A DNA stretch of 64,000 bases from NCBI GenBank assembly GCA_025024175.1, contig QCXZ01000064.1:44971325-45035324 (forward strand). Direction: 5' to 3'. This document shows, piece by piece, positions 46,022-58,228 of this stretch. The translations under genes were made by a program, and so were the position numbers. The notes under the pieces are model-generated. The model saw only the letters and a list, made by a program, of their open reading frames with translations, searched no databases and was not told where the DNA came from. Within the stretch, counting starts at the first letter, position 1, and the number at the start of each line of letters is the position of its first letter. This DNA comes from Rhyzopertha dominica (lineage: Eukaryota; Arthropoda; Insecta; Coleoptera; Bostrichidae).

Positions 46022-46073
46022 AGACATAGTAAGACTCAAAGAATGATAACAATTCTTTGAGTTTTACTGTGTC
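46022..46073. terminator. 22-bp perfect-like hairpin downstream of LINE A
   Basis: GACATAGTAA-GACTCAAAGAAT and its complement ATTCTTTGAGTTTTACTGTGTC flank a 7-bp loop. It resembles a 3'-end RNA stem or a tiny palindromic insertion. Called a terminator only by position; its function is unknown. Confidence 0.3.
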
Positions 46074-46396
46074 TTGCCATACGCCAAATGCTAATTGAAA
46101 GATACCTGATTGGAGTGTATCATTGAGCTTTATTAAACATAATTAAGCTTAATTGACTCAAATCAACACGGACGTGTTCGTCATATATGCCCAAAGTTGG
46201 TTATAGCGTCACGTCACTGCTTATTATACAGCCGGTTGTTCTTTCGTATTGTACCAATGTATTAGTTGTATTGAGGGTTTGGTCTAGAATGAGCATATAT
46301 GGTGAATATGATTGTTTAAGGCTATGCAATACATAGATGAACAGAAATCAGAAGTCTGGAAGAACGTTTTACATGCTGTGAATGGGGGGGGGGGGG

Positions 46397-46520
46397 CAGT
46401 GGCTGCTCGTCCGGGTCGGCACTGCCGACCCAGAATTTTGATCGAAGAAATTATTTTTTTTCGTATTTTTATGTATATTTTGTTTTATTATGTTCAGATA
46501 TCTTGAAACAGTTGGAGCGG
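46397..46520. repeat. Partial inverted copy of the MTHFS-intron hAT MITE
   Basis: Starts CAGTGGCTGCTCGTCCGG and continues AATTTTGATCGAAGAAATTA, matching the reverse complement of the right end of the MITE at 24460-24991. It abuts a run of 13 G (46384-46396). Confidence 0.75.
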
Positions 46521-46639
46521 ATTTTTTTTCATTACCATCAAATTAATAATTAGCCAAAATCACATTTTTACGGGTTATCCCGAAAAATTTGCGCTACTCG
46601 GCAACCGTGACTGGGCCGTGTATGTGTTTGTCATCTAAG

Positions 46640-48545
46640 CCCGTGATCCAAGGGTCACTGAAATTGCCCCCCCCCCCGCTCCAAATTTCGGTACCGAAAT
46701 ATAGCAGGCAGTTTGCACCCACCTAGCACTACCTAGCACCCCCTTGTCCAAGTAAATAATTCATTCTAGTATCGGGGGGGGGGGGGGGCAACTTCAGGCT
46801 ACAGTACGTATACCTGCTACCCAGCTTGCACCACCTAGCACCACTGATTACGTAGCTAGCACCATCAAGGTTAAGTAGTTATGTAGGATATATTACGGAG
46901 AGTGGGGGTAGTTGATAAATTCAGCTACCCTCCTGTGCACTCAAGAAAGGTCACTATGGGCTGATATGCTTCTAATTAGCTAGCACCACCTTGCACCAGT
47001 GTATTCACGGCTATTATATACATATTTATTTATATTTAAGTGCCATTCGTAAGGGGGATGAATTAAAACGTATATAACAACTCCAGCAAATTTTAGAACT
47101 ATTTTAATGAGTGGAATAGCTTGCACTAATCATGCACTACCTTGCACCAATTTATTGGTAGGTACCATTCCTTTAGGAAAACAACATTTTATTTTTGTGT
47201 TCGGGGGGGGGGGGGGGGACAACTTCAGGCTGTCCGTATCTAGTCCATCTGTGGTTCAAGTAACGTTTTAGTAATACATATACCTTCTACCCACCTTGCA
47301 CCACCTAGCACCACTGATTACGTAGCTAGCACCATCAAGGTTAAGTAGTTATGTAGGATATATTACGGAGAGTGGAGGTAGTTGATAAATTCAGCTACCC
47401 TCCTGTGCACTCAAGAAAGGTCACTATGGGCTGATATGCTTCTAATTAGCTAGCACCACCTTGCACCAGTGTATTCACGGCTATTATATACATATTTATT
47501 TATATTTAAGGGGGATGAATTAAAACGTATGTAACAACTCCAGCAAATTTTAGAACTATTTTAATGAGCGGAATAGCTTGCACTAATCATGCACTACCTT
47601 GCACCAATTTATTAGTAGGTACCATTCCTTTAGGAAAACAACAACACCAAAGTGGGAACTTTATGATGATCGCATGACTAAAAGTTATCATTGCTCTCCC
47701 AAACGTGAAGTGCGCGTACAACTTATATTGTATACCATATAAATTGTTTTAGGAATAAAAACAAATGTTTATTTTTTGGACGCAAATATTAAGTTCTTTT
47801 GTAATAGCTATATTATATNTTTTTTATACTTATTCAAGTTTTTTAGTTATGTTTTCACTTATTACAAATATATTTTAATTACAAACCTGAATTGATTTCT
47901 TCTCTTCAATACCTATATTATAATTAAGTTTAGAGCACACGCTTATTATATTGGACATTTGAGACTACTGCGGTTGCTACATAGGGACACCTTTTCATAA
48001 CTTCAATGGCGCAAGATTTTCAGATCAGCCCATAGTAACTTTTCTTGAGTGCACGGACTGATGTTACATCACCCATATCCATAATATAACTTGTATAACT
48101 ACTTGGTCTTGATGATGCTAGCTAAACGTAATCGGTGGTGCAATAAAATATTGTAGTTTTCCTAATAGAATGGTACCTACCAATAAATTGGTGCAAGGTA
48201 GTGCATGATTAGTGCCAAGCTATTCCACTCATTAAAATAGTTCTAAAATTTGCTGGAGTTGTTACACACGTTTTAATTCATCCCCCTTAAATAAAAATAA
48301 ATACGTATATAATAGCCGTGAATACACTAGTGCAATGTGATGCTAGCTAATTGGAAGCATATAAGCCCATAGTGACCTTTCTTGAGTGCAGGGAGGGTAG
48401 CAGAATTTGTCAACTGCCCCCACCCCCCGTAACAGATCCCGCCTAACTACTTAACCTTGATGGTGCTAGCTACATAGTCAGTGGTGCTAGGTGGTGCAAG
48501 CTGGGTAGCAGGTATACGTACTGGAGCCTGAAGTCTCGTATACCT
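46640..48545. repeat. Direct-and-inverted repeat block with G/C homopolymers
   Basis: A unit of about 350-400 bp containing TTGCACCACCTAGCACCACTG, GCTAGCACCATCAAGG and CTCAAGAAAGGTCACTATGGGC occurs as direct copies at about 46791-47190 and 47219-47645. It occurs inverted at about 48160-48540, and a partial inverted copy lies at about 48000-48150. The outer ends (CTTCAGGCTACAGTACGTATACC at 46793; complement ending 48533) are inverted repeats, so the block folds back on itself. Runs of 11 C (46667-46677), 15 G (46774-46788) and 16 G (47203-47218) sit at unit borders. No protein frame. Confidence 0.8.
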
Positions 48546-48549
48546 GGGA

Positions 48550-49760
48550 GAATGTCATATGCTGGTAGAAAGTTGCTGTCGCCGTCCAGATATTGTCAAC
48601 GCGTTTGCCGAGCACTTCAGTGCGGTGTTTACTATGGAGGATTACTCGGATTTAGTTCCCAGTACGGCTCGTAACGGAGGGATTTTCGACTCACTTAATG
48701 CTTTACATCGATTTAGCATCACTAAAAGTGATATTGTAGAGGCCGCCAAGAAGATGAAACCGAAATTCACTGCTGGCGACGACGGCATTCCAGCATTTTT
48801 TGTGCGTGACTGTATTCGGTGTCTGGTCACTCCGTTGTGTCATCTTTTTAACCGTATTATTGCCAGTGCGGTATTTCTTGCCTCGTGGAAAACAGCAAAA
48901 GTGTGCCATGTATTTAAGTCTGGTTCTAGAGATGTACTGAATTATCGTCCCATAGCAATAATCCCCAACTTTGCTAAGCCCTTTGAGAGCATAATTGCCA
49001 AATATGTTTATAGTCATCTAGAATAATCATTTCCATTCGTCTTTCTGGGCGGTATATCAACAGTAACTAACATGTGCAATTTTGTGCAACACCTGTCGGG
49101 TTCCTTGGATCTTAGACAACAGGTAGATGTAATTTATATAGATCTATCTAAGGCCTTTGACAAAGTAAATCATTTAAATCATAGATTTAACTGTAGTTCT
49201 GCTGTGTGCCAGGGTTCCTATTTGGGGCCTTTGTTGTTTGTTATTTTCATTAACGATCTGGAATCTACGTTGGATGAACGCTGCGATTTTTATATGTACG
49301 CTGATGATGTAAAAATTGTTAAGACAATTTATGATGTGAGCGATTGTGAGGTTCTACAGACTTGCTTGAACGGACTTTATGATTGGTGCAACCTTAATGA
49401 ACTTCATCTATACAATCATCAATGATAAATGTTGTGTTGTTACTTATACACGTAAGTCAATTGAATTACGTTATGATTATGTAGTGAATCACCGTAATAT
49501 ATAGAGATGTACACAGCATAGAGATCNTGGCATTCTGGTGGATGAAAGTTTGTCGTTTTTTACCGCAATCACGTATATATGTAAAAAACCCATGAGTATG
49601 TTAGGATTCATCATGCGTAGGTAATATTCGAGAAATGTTCATCTATAGATTGTTTAATGGCTTTGCCTTATGCGTACATTTGGTCAGGACTGGAGTTTTC
49701 CTCTGTAGTGTGGAATCCCCATTGTATAACTCATATAACTATGATAGAATTGGCTAATAG
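48550..49760 (+). pseudogene. LINE C reverse transcriptase relic
   Basis: Frame 48559-49026 reads PDIVNAFAEHFSAVF, a GDDGIPAFFVRDC segment, LCHLFNRIIASAVFLASWK, KSGSRDVLNYRPIAIIPNF (the NYRPI motif) and FESIIAKYV, then stops at 49026. Frame 49072-49425 holds VIYIDLSKAFDKVNH (catalytic Asp), a short deletion, CQGSYLGPLLFVIFINDL and MYADDVKIV (catalytic YADD). Broken frames continue to SGLEFSSVVWNPHC at about 49690-49740. A jockey/CR1-like non-LTR element, different from A and B in sequence. The deletion before CQGS and the in-frame stops show it is dead. Confidence 0.85.
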
Positions 49761-51320
49761 GACCAACTTACCACTGAAGGTGGTGATCACTCATTTTTTA
49801 TTAAAACAAGAGTTCCGACGACGATAGGTTCCAATTGACGACTACCGCACCATTTACCGTTCCGATAGAGAGTATAGAGGTATTCGTTTCTCCATCTTTT
49901 CCAGAAATCTTGATGGATACATTGTACAAGTTGCCAAGGAGGGTCAATTTATATTGACATCGATTACTTATCGATTACTTAGTATCTGGTACGCTAGACG
50001 ATGATGTGGCAAAAGCGCTGGGTGTCGATATTCAAACGAAAACTCGGAGTTTGAAAAACTTCCCTGAATGGAGAAATGGCGACAACATAGGACTCTGATG
50101 TTTAAGGTGAATGTAGTGTATGAGATCAGCAAACTCAAAACCTTGGGCCAGCTTAATAAGGAACACTAGGGCCATTTCTATTTCGCTTTCAAATGCGGCG
50201 CCCGAAAACCTGTTAGATCGACACTAGTTAACAAGTCTAAAACAATAAGCCAGGATTCGTTGCATAATGTATGTATTGTCCAACAGGGAAGACATTTCTG
50301 AAGAACGCCTTCCGTCTTCCGTCATCAAAAATATATTTTTTCTTCTGCGCCTTCACTGCCTCCTTTTCGGTAATAGCAGTGCACAAAGATGGCCATGGTT
50401 CTGGCCCAGACTCAACCAAGGAAGTCTTTCCTTCCCCCCAAAGGGAGCGTGAGAACAACTCTGCAGAGACCGCGTGAAGCCGGTCAGCAGCATTGTTTCA
50501 AGATCTGACATGAAACCATTAATGGGGACAAAAAAGTCTAAAGTGGCTGACTCAATTTGCGACGAACTTCCTTTATCTATTATGTGAAGGCTTAATCCAT
50601 CTTAATACAACTGTTAATTCCCACCAAGCGAAGATATCGATCTGAAAGGAGTAAGTTTTGGGGACAAATTTTACAATCGGATAAAAGAACTGCTCCACAT
50701 AACTAAACGCGGAAGGGATATTCTTTCCAAAGGTACGAACCGCACATCTCATATCGACGAAATAAAAATATATTATAGCAGCGAACTCCGAAGCGTCGCG
50801 GAAGCCGTGCGGTTCATGATACTAATGACTTCGGTTTTATACAACGAAGAATATTTTATGTGGCCTGTTTGTTTAAACTATAGCCACTGAAAGCAAACTT
50901 ATAGAGGTGCTTGCACTCTATGGCTAGCGCCCAAAAATACCGAATGAAGTGATTGGCTTTAAATGTCACGTACATATACTTTGTCAATTTCTGATAACAT
51001 GTGTCTATTAGTGCACGTAGACTCAATGGGCACGTTTCTGGACGAAAACGAGTCCGAATAAGATGACCACTGCAAATCCAGTATCTTGACCATAGAATAG
51101 GAATCAAATGTGGTGATATCTATCTGGCGGTGATGTGGGGAAGGATCAAAAATAAGGCGGCGGAACCACTGCTCTCCCGTTTAAGCAATTCTAAACCGGT
51201 TGTTTTCATTGCCTCAATCAGTTGCATTTTCTTTGCCAAGGCAGTTTAAAAAATTGTCCGCGCCGGATATCGTCTATATAACGTTCGGAACAAAGAGAAT
51301 CTTTCCTATAATCATCGGTG
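49760..51320 (-). pseudogene. BEL/Pao pol relic (copy 2)
   Basis: Minus-strand broken frames follow the BEL/Pao order. They are the RT end (SMVKILDLQWSSYSDSFS, then LSEIDKVYV; about 50985-51110), RNase H end (TVVLRWIK, KFVAN, VSHFRLFC, WFHVRS, NNAADRLHAVSAELFSRSLW; about 50420-50620), the integrase N-region (EMALVFLIKLAQGFEF, LSPFLHSGKFFKL) and the pol tail (HQDFWKRWRNEYLYTLYRNG, about 49860-49930). The integrase catalytic core is missing by deletion. Long open frames here (50237-50458, 50856-51107) are only pieces. No LTRs located. Confidence 0.75.
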
Positions 51321-51980
51321 AATTGTAACATGCAATGAAACTAAAAAGGGGAAGAAGATACACTATACGATACTATGTTTAATTAATAAGTCGCAACTTG
51401 CTCGTTAGGGCTTAAATAAAACCTAATCAACAGGTATTTACTACCAACTTTAGTCAATCAAAATTTGTCTGTAGGTAGTACATCTGACGAATAGCTCAAG
51501 ACTATAATGATGATCTTTAAAGTTAAACAATATTTCATTTTCGTTTAACGAAATGACATTAGATGCTCTGGCTGAAGCAGCATGAAATCTATATTAAGTT
51601 GTTTCACATTTGGTTGCCGGGCCTAACGACGCTCCATTGTCATTCAGCGACGATCTGCGATTTCTTGCAAAATGGTAAAGAGGCGAAGAATCTAAATCTT
51701 TTAATGGATGTGGTACATTAAACCGACCACACGGGAATCAATGACTAATAGCGACAAACCAAGATTCAATTTCTTAGCCTTCCAACGAAGATTTTTGTAC
51801 GCAAAGTACCTCGAGTTCCCAAAAAGAACGTTACGTACTGTTGAGCAGTGCATGCAGTGTGGCGCAGTGCAGTGCGTGTGCATGTGCAAGGAAGTGACGA
51901 ACATACGGTATTGTATTGTATCGTATCAACCTTAATATTAGGATTCTGCGACCCACAAAGACGAATGTTCAGTACAAAAC
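51320..51980. other. No gene recognised
   Basis: Mixed-composition DNA with short overlapping frames around 51.7-51.95 kb that show no motif; a GCA/GTG-rich patch lies at 51840-51890. Confidence 0.4.
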
Positions 51981-51984
51981 AACT

Positions 51985-54540
51985 ACGAGACTGCTCAAAA
52001 ACGATCTGTCCTAGCCCAGAAATAGTAATACTATAAATGATTTCTGAATTCTTTGAGCCGCCTTTTTGTAACTGCTGCCAAGCTACAATATACACGGCGA
52101 CAGTACTGAAGGTTGCAGATCAATGCCATACCAAAGCTCCGAAATGTGAGCTTTCTGCAAACTTAAAGTTAATTATCCCACAAAATACTACAGAATATGG
52201 GGGACGTATACACTGCCAGGCGTTTTCTTATTAAAATATATCAAATAATTCAAAAATCGACAGATGACAAGTATACGTCACTTTCCTGAGAGGCGGCAAA
52301 TTGATTTAATCGATAATTTCCATAAGCGCTCTGGATGGATGAATCATTTATACAGTTTGTGAGATGAAAGTTGAGCCTCAAGTCACGATTTCGCGAATCA
52401 AGCACCAACAACTATTTTACTGTTGTGTCCTTTGTTCCTTCGTTGCTTATATGGAGGGTTCGAGGGTGCACTCCTCCAGTGTACTGCCCACTTGAGCAAC
52501 ACATGTGCTTCAGCATTGCCTTCTTCGCCAATGCTTTATCATAATACTGCTTTGCCTATGAACAATATTCCATCAGTCTAGGGTATAAAATGAACGCGTT
52601 GTCTTACCTGTGTCCATATCGGATAAATAGCACTGAAATGGCAGTGGTACAGCGGCAGCTGAATCGCCTTGTGAGGTACTCATCTGATATATATTGCTTA
52701 GCCGAAGTATGATCTTTAAACAATGCCAGCAGCTTGGCCTTAAGTAAAGCGTTGGCCACGAGGATGCCACGCATCTCCAACCATTCACGAATCCGTACCT
52801 AGGTCCATGCAGCAGTTATGTGCTTCACTCTTTTGAAACACCCAAGTTTCATGTATAAACACCAACTCTCGCTGGATGGGCGAGAACGCCTACTTACACA
52901 AGTTCTTTTATTATAAACTGCACTCACTAAAGGTTAAATATTACAAGACCACAAAACAAACTACGAGGCAATCACCACAGTACAAATAATGCAACGCTAC
53001 TGATGAAATGTCAATGATGACATTAGTTGACGACATACGTTCGCGCAGCAACCACATCATGACCGCTACTATTAAAAAGAGAGAGAAATGGGCACATATG
53101 TCTAATCCGCAGGAGACGTACGTCCTAAATAAACAACGAAGGAACGAACGGCACAACAGTAAAATCAGTCGGTGCTTGATTCGCGAAATCGTGACGTGAG
53201 GCTCAACTTTCATATCACAAGCTATACTAGAAAACGCTGATTGGTGTCAATTTTAGGAATGACGAACATTGCTCAGCAGAATGAGATTTCTGACATTTTT
53301 TATTTCTCACATTATACACGAAGTGTGTGCAATGCTTTTTGTTTTGCTAGGGACTGAGATGACTTCGATTGTTTCTGATTCTTACTGCTATCCGAACGAC
53401 TCGATTAGATAGTTGCTTGACTTATACTCGTATTTGTTAGGTTACTTCCGAAAGCCCGAAATTGCTTTACTACCAACTGTACTTTCCATGACCGGAGGCA
53501 TTTAATTACTACCAAACGCTATCTCCATCCGCTTACGAGAGGCATTGTTGAGTTTTTGAAGAAACCAGTTGAATGTGGTAAAATCTCACCAATCTATACC
53601 ATCACAACAATTAGGCAAGGGTATGATATTTTCTGTAAACGTACCTACCAGTCTACGCAATGCCTGAGGGCTATCTAAGGTTACTTACTGTCTGATGCAT
53701 TAGCTATACCCTGCCAATAAGATGTTACCCTACTATTCTGATATCTCTTTCTTAACATTTGGTAAACGATACTGTAATTCTCACTTGTCAATGCCTAACT
53801 AACTTAAAAAGTTCTTTCGACAAAATAGAAATGAGATATTGAAATTTATCAACATTTGAAACAATAATCCGTGTAAATGGGGCAAACTTTGTTACCTATC
53901 CAGTAATTTTTGTGCCTATACAACGTTTGTTCAGCTGCAAGGGCATCATTTCGGAGCCAAATCACCTGTACAGGGTTTCTATAAATGATTCATGCATCCA
54001 GGGCGCTTGTGGAAAGTATCGATTAAGTCAGTTTGCCGCCTCTCAGGAAGGTGAACAGAATAATTGCTTTGACGTCATTTATCATCTGTCGACATATTCT
54101 GTAGTGTTTTGTGCAATGATCAACTTTTAGGTTGCAGCATGCTCACATTTCGGAACTGTGGGGTGACGCGTATCATTTTAAGTTACGTATCGGATTTGTG
54201 AAATTGTGGCCACAGTAAGCCTGTTAAATAATTATACTACGATGGACTGAAAGATGTTTTTAGTCTGGCACAATGGTAAAATTCACAAACGATAGCTACA
54301 CTACACTAAGCTTCCACAGTGCAAGGGTGTAGAATAGTAGGGTTACAAGGTTTACAAAAATCTTTATAAAGCTATCAATTTCGTAACTATTTTAATCTGC
54401 AACCTTCAGTACTACCGTGCTCATTGATGTTCAGTGATCGCCGTACATAGTGTAGCTTGGCAGCAGTTATATAAGGCGGCACAAATAATTAAGAAGTCAA
54501 CGCCGCCCGCAACCCTGTATCGTAGGCGGCATGGCCTATT
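51985..54540. repeat. Large asymmetric fold-back
   Basis: Segments of the left arm have inverted partners on the right in mirrored order. 52050-52120 (GCTGCCAAGCTACA, AGTACTGAAGGTTGCAGAT) pairs with about 54395-54490. 52138-52250 (CCGAAATGTGAGC, CTACAGAATATG) pairs with about 54060-54160. 52270-52360 (CCTGAGAGGCGGCAAA, GAATCATTTATA) pairs with about 53970-54050. 52366-52450 (GAAAGTTGAGCCTCA, CGATTTCGCGAATCAAGCACC) pairs with about 53140-53215. The right arm carries extra insertions (53216-53960 and 54165-54390). The loop (52450-53135) has no gene. Ends and target duplication were not resolved. Confidence 0.75.
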
Positions 54541-54549
54541 GCTCAATTA

Positions 54550-55380
54550 ACCGTGTTTTGCAAGTGCCTGAATTGCAGAGTCCGGGAGTACGAGCACATC
54601 CTCCTGTGACACATCACTTCTCTGGACCCTCGGAAAACAAAACGGCAGTTCTTAAGGGGACCTCGAGACAGACCGTCTCGGGTTGGTGGTCTCGAAAGTA
54701 CGATCAACCTATCCAGTTTTGTTTTTATTCCCTCTTTATAATCATTAACAGCGCCTAACGAACCCTATATCAGATCAAGTTCACGAAACGCGACAAGTGC
54801 ACAGTGAATTAATTAATTAATTAATTACGTGACTGGTAACAACTTATTCGAAGCAAGTTTACATTTGATGGGCCTTGGAGATTACTATGAACCAATTCTA
54901 ACGACAAATAAGCTCTAGAAAGCTGAGGGCTAGCGCTACGACCACCACTGGGAATGATTTTTCGATATAAAGCCTTCAGTTTGTTAAATCGTTTATTTAC
55001 TTCGACTACACTATCAACTCAGACGATTCATCCAGTGAGGTATTTATAATTAACTCAAACTCTACTGCCGATTCAAACGCAGCAATTAATTCCACTAGCA
55101 ACTACTATCCGTTTTAGCCTTACGCTAATCCAATTGGCGCTAAGCGCAATTTTTGCGTAGTATAACATTAAGCCATAGTTAGCTGCTTAATTTGAATTCA
55201 AAATACAACGAAACAGATGGAATTCAGGCAAATAAAAGGGTATAGTCGAACAGAGTGGTTCATATGGAAGAAAAATTCTACAAAATAGCAGATGAGATTG
55301 GAGGTAGAGTCGATCATGCAGAGAAGTTGGAAAATATGAAAATCTACTGACACGTTTTCTCCAGGAACTAGATAGAACTA
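54550..55380. other. No gene recognised; (AATT)n run
   Basis: Contains an (AATT)n run at 54807-54826. It may include LTR or leader sequence of the Gypsy relic that follows, but no LTR boundary was identified. Confidence 0.4.
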
Positions 55381-55382
55381 GC

Positions 55383-56612
55383 AAGGTTAAACCACCTCCG
55401 TATGGATAGACAGACATCGTTTGATGCAGTTTGAGGCAGCTGGTAAAGTAAACAACTGGAGCTATCTTGAGAAAGCTACGACTTTGGTGGTTGCTCTGCG
55501 GAGACCAGCCTTGGATTTGCTTCGCACATTATCCGAAGCTGATAAAGATCACCACAAGCTAACTGCAGCATTGGAATTACACTTCAGAGAACAGCACCTA
55601 CAACACGTGTTTATTGTACAGCTAAGGACTTGAAAGCAAGAGTAGGCAACTTTGAAGCAGAAGTAGGAAGACTAATTGTTTATGGCATATCCAACAGCTC
55701 CGGCTGATCTGGAAGAAACTCGACTAGGGAGGCTCTAGAAAAGGCTTTGAAAATCGAGGTGGAGCACTCGTGGAAGAAAGTAGTCCGATAAGAGTTTGTG
55801 GTACAGGAACTGATAGTGGACACAATAAAGTCCAGCGGTCGGCAAACCTACTAACGCTGCGCCAAATCCGGTCACTTCAAGAACTGCAGGGTGTCGCTCT
55901 TTGCGGCACTAAAATCAGTAAGTGTTACGGGGCGCACACCGACTGCACAACCATACAAAGCTCCCAAACCATATGTGAACCTCCTTCGTCGTAACGACAT
56001 TCACGGTCTCACTGTAACGGCAAGAAGGTGTAAGAAATCGTGGATACTGGGGCTTCGGTTTTCACAATGAAGAGGAACATCGTACCAGCATGCTCCTGTT
56101 GGAAGGTCCTTTTACAAACAGTGACAGGGGAAACTTCTGCAGCACTTGGCGAAGATGAAGTGGAAAAGTATCGGATACGTCATAAAGCGTTGGTGGCTGT
56201 TATCGATAACTTTATTATAGAAATATATCTTATAGGAAAGTAAAAGCTTGCGCATGATCTAGAACAGCGAATCCTGAAATTTGGTAATGAGAGCTTCGTG
56301 ATGTTATTAACTCCAGGCTGCGAAGCGACAAACGTGAGACTGCTTGTGAAACCACCAGGATTAAAGGAAACAGCGAACAACTAGTGAAAGCCATCATCAA
56401 GAGTGATCTTGGGGGCTGCGTTGGATTGATTGAAGCGGTTGGAGACTTCAACAGAACTTGTTATTTTGCAACGACCCTTGTGTTACGACATCGAAGACAG
56501 TGCAGGTGAGAGTCGCGAATACTGCTCTCGTCGGGATAACACGAAAACGGTAAGGAAAAGAGATCGCTTGGCATCATGCTCTCCTGTGATTAAGATAAAT
56601 ACCTCCGGATAA
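55383..56612 (+). pseudogene. Gypsy-type gag-protease relic
   Basis: Starting with a degraded VKPPPYDG segment, the frame 55421-55633 reads FEAAGKVNNWSYLEKATTLV and ALRRPALDLLRTLSE, a Gypsy gag core. A zinc-knuckle remnant, CAKSGHFKNC, lies at about 55860-55890. Frame 56040-56243 opens with EIVDTGASVFTMKRNIVPA, the DTGA active site of the retroviral-type aspartic protease. Near 56505-56530 a VRVANTA block, typical of the protease-RT linker, remains. RT and integrase are not present. Frameshifts and stops interrupt every domain. Confidence 0.75.
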
Positions 56613-57903
56613 ACACAAAATGGTATGAGTATAATATTGGAAAACACAATCGTGTAAAGAACCTAAAGTATAGTTCATGAAAATGTCAGCATATCAGCAT
56701 ATATCCTTAGCACTAAAATACGTATAATTATTTATCATATTGAATCACTATTGAGGGGATAATAATTTCCTTGTTTGTATACTACACTTACGTATAAGTT
56801 ATACATATATTCCTATAAAGTGCACTGCATTATACGTAAATATAATATACGTTATTTAGGTTTCATGTATAGTATACCCGCATATGTAGCAAGCCATTTC
56901 AGACAGTAAATGTTTCTGGAAAATAGAATTAGCTCCTTCTTAAACCTCAAGTGGTAAAACGCAACAACACAAATTAGCGATAAAATACGAAACCTGGAAC
57001 GGACATCTCATTTCAAAATCACGTAAACTTTCACGGCCAGTGTCACTAGTGCCGTCCTGAAATAAGGTTATTCGGTGTGTTAGTGATACAAGGTTGTTCC
57101 TTTCGAAGCTTAGGTAACCTGTGCCAGTTGTGGTCTGGTTGAAGTGTAGTACAATGGGCACAGCGACCCCCGACTCGGCTGGTGCGATCGTCTTACCGGA
57201 ATCGTGCATTTGAACATAGCGACAGTGATACGCCACATGAGAGCGCACGGCCCCGTTTCGAAGTACACTGCCATATTTTGTTGTTATGTAGCAGCTTTTC
57301 TGCTTTTCTGTTGAAGTTATTGCAGTTTGAAAATCTTAATTGTATCTCCGTATTTATAGTGATTTACTGTTGTCAAAACAGCAGTTTTACTGGTGTTCGT
57401 CCTGTTAGGCAATCGCTGATTGCTTTAAGGATAATTACAATTGATATTTAACATAAAGTAGTGTTCTTACTAATTCCCGCATTACACTAGTTTTTGTAAG
57501 AAGATATATAGATATAGTATATTAGTATACGTACATAATTATTATTATTATTATACATAGTATTTCAAAACTATTTATAGTTTAGTGTAGTAATTGAAAT
57601 GATTTAATATAAAGTTTGCACGTTTTCACAAAATAATTTGATATTAAACTAATTTTACCATGCTATTTCAAAAAGTTTATTTAATGATATGGCCATACAT
57701 ACAATACAAGTTGTATATAGGACTTCGAATTACGAGTTTACGTACAGTCTTTCACATGTACACACAACGCGCCAATTCTAATGTGCGAATGCGACGTTAT
57801 GGTAAACGGTGTCAAAAGGAGCGGGAAGGTAGAGAATTAACGGAACATATTATCGTCTATATTAAAACATTTTCTTTGTTACAAATCAATGGAACACGTA
57901 TCC
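56613..57903. other. No gene recognised
   Basis: AT-rich with short frames on both strands (89-102 codons near 56.9-57.45 kb) that lack motifs. It probably includes the 3' flank of the minus-strand MTHFS exon. Confidence 0.4.
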
Positions 57904-58127
57904 TCAACTATCGTCATATAAAATGTAGTCGATGACTACATCGTTGCTGCCTACTGGAACCTTATCTACTATCTGTTCTTTAAGAGATAGAGCCACAGTA
58001 ATAAAAGGCCTCGGTTGAGTTTGGGAAAGCTTACTCAAGAACTTATCGTAGTAACCACGGCCGTGTCCTAATCTATGCCCTTGGACCGTGAATGCCACCC
58101 CCGGAACAATCACTAAGTCCAAACCAC
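57904..58127 (-). CDS. Terminal exon of a second MTHFS paralogue
   Basis: On the minus strand an acceptor TTCTCTTTTAG ends at 58128. The exon starts in the same phase as exon 4 of the + strand MTHFS gene and reads GLDLVIVPGVAFT, then HRLGHGRGYYDKFLSKL and KEQIVDKVPVGSNDV, ending YILYDDS and a stop (73 aa). It is uninterrupted and keeps the nucleotide-binding signature, but differs from the other copy at roughly 40% of residues, so it is an old duplicate rather than a recent one. No upstream exons were found to its right before the MITE and BEL/Pao region begin. They may be far upstream beyond a long intron, or lost. The conserved intron position argues against a processed pseudogene. Confidence 0.8.
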
Positions 58128-58228
58128 CTAAAAGAGAATTCGGTAATATAATTAAATTGTAGGGTTTCAGTGCCTTGTATTTATAAAGCATAATATTTGC
58201 TTGCTTGCGTAAATGATCTATATACTAT

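Noticed and set aside
52941..53213. 90-codon minus frame
   Set aside because: It starts in an inverted-repeat arm and has no motif; explained by the fold-back.
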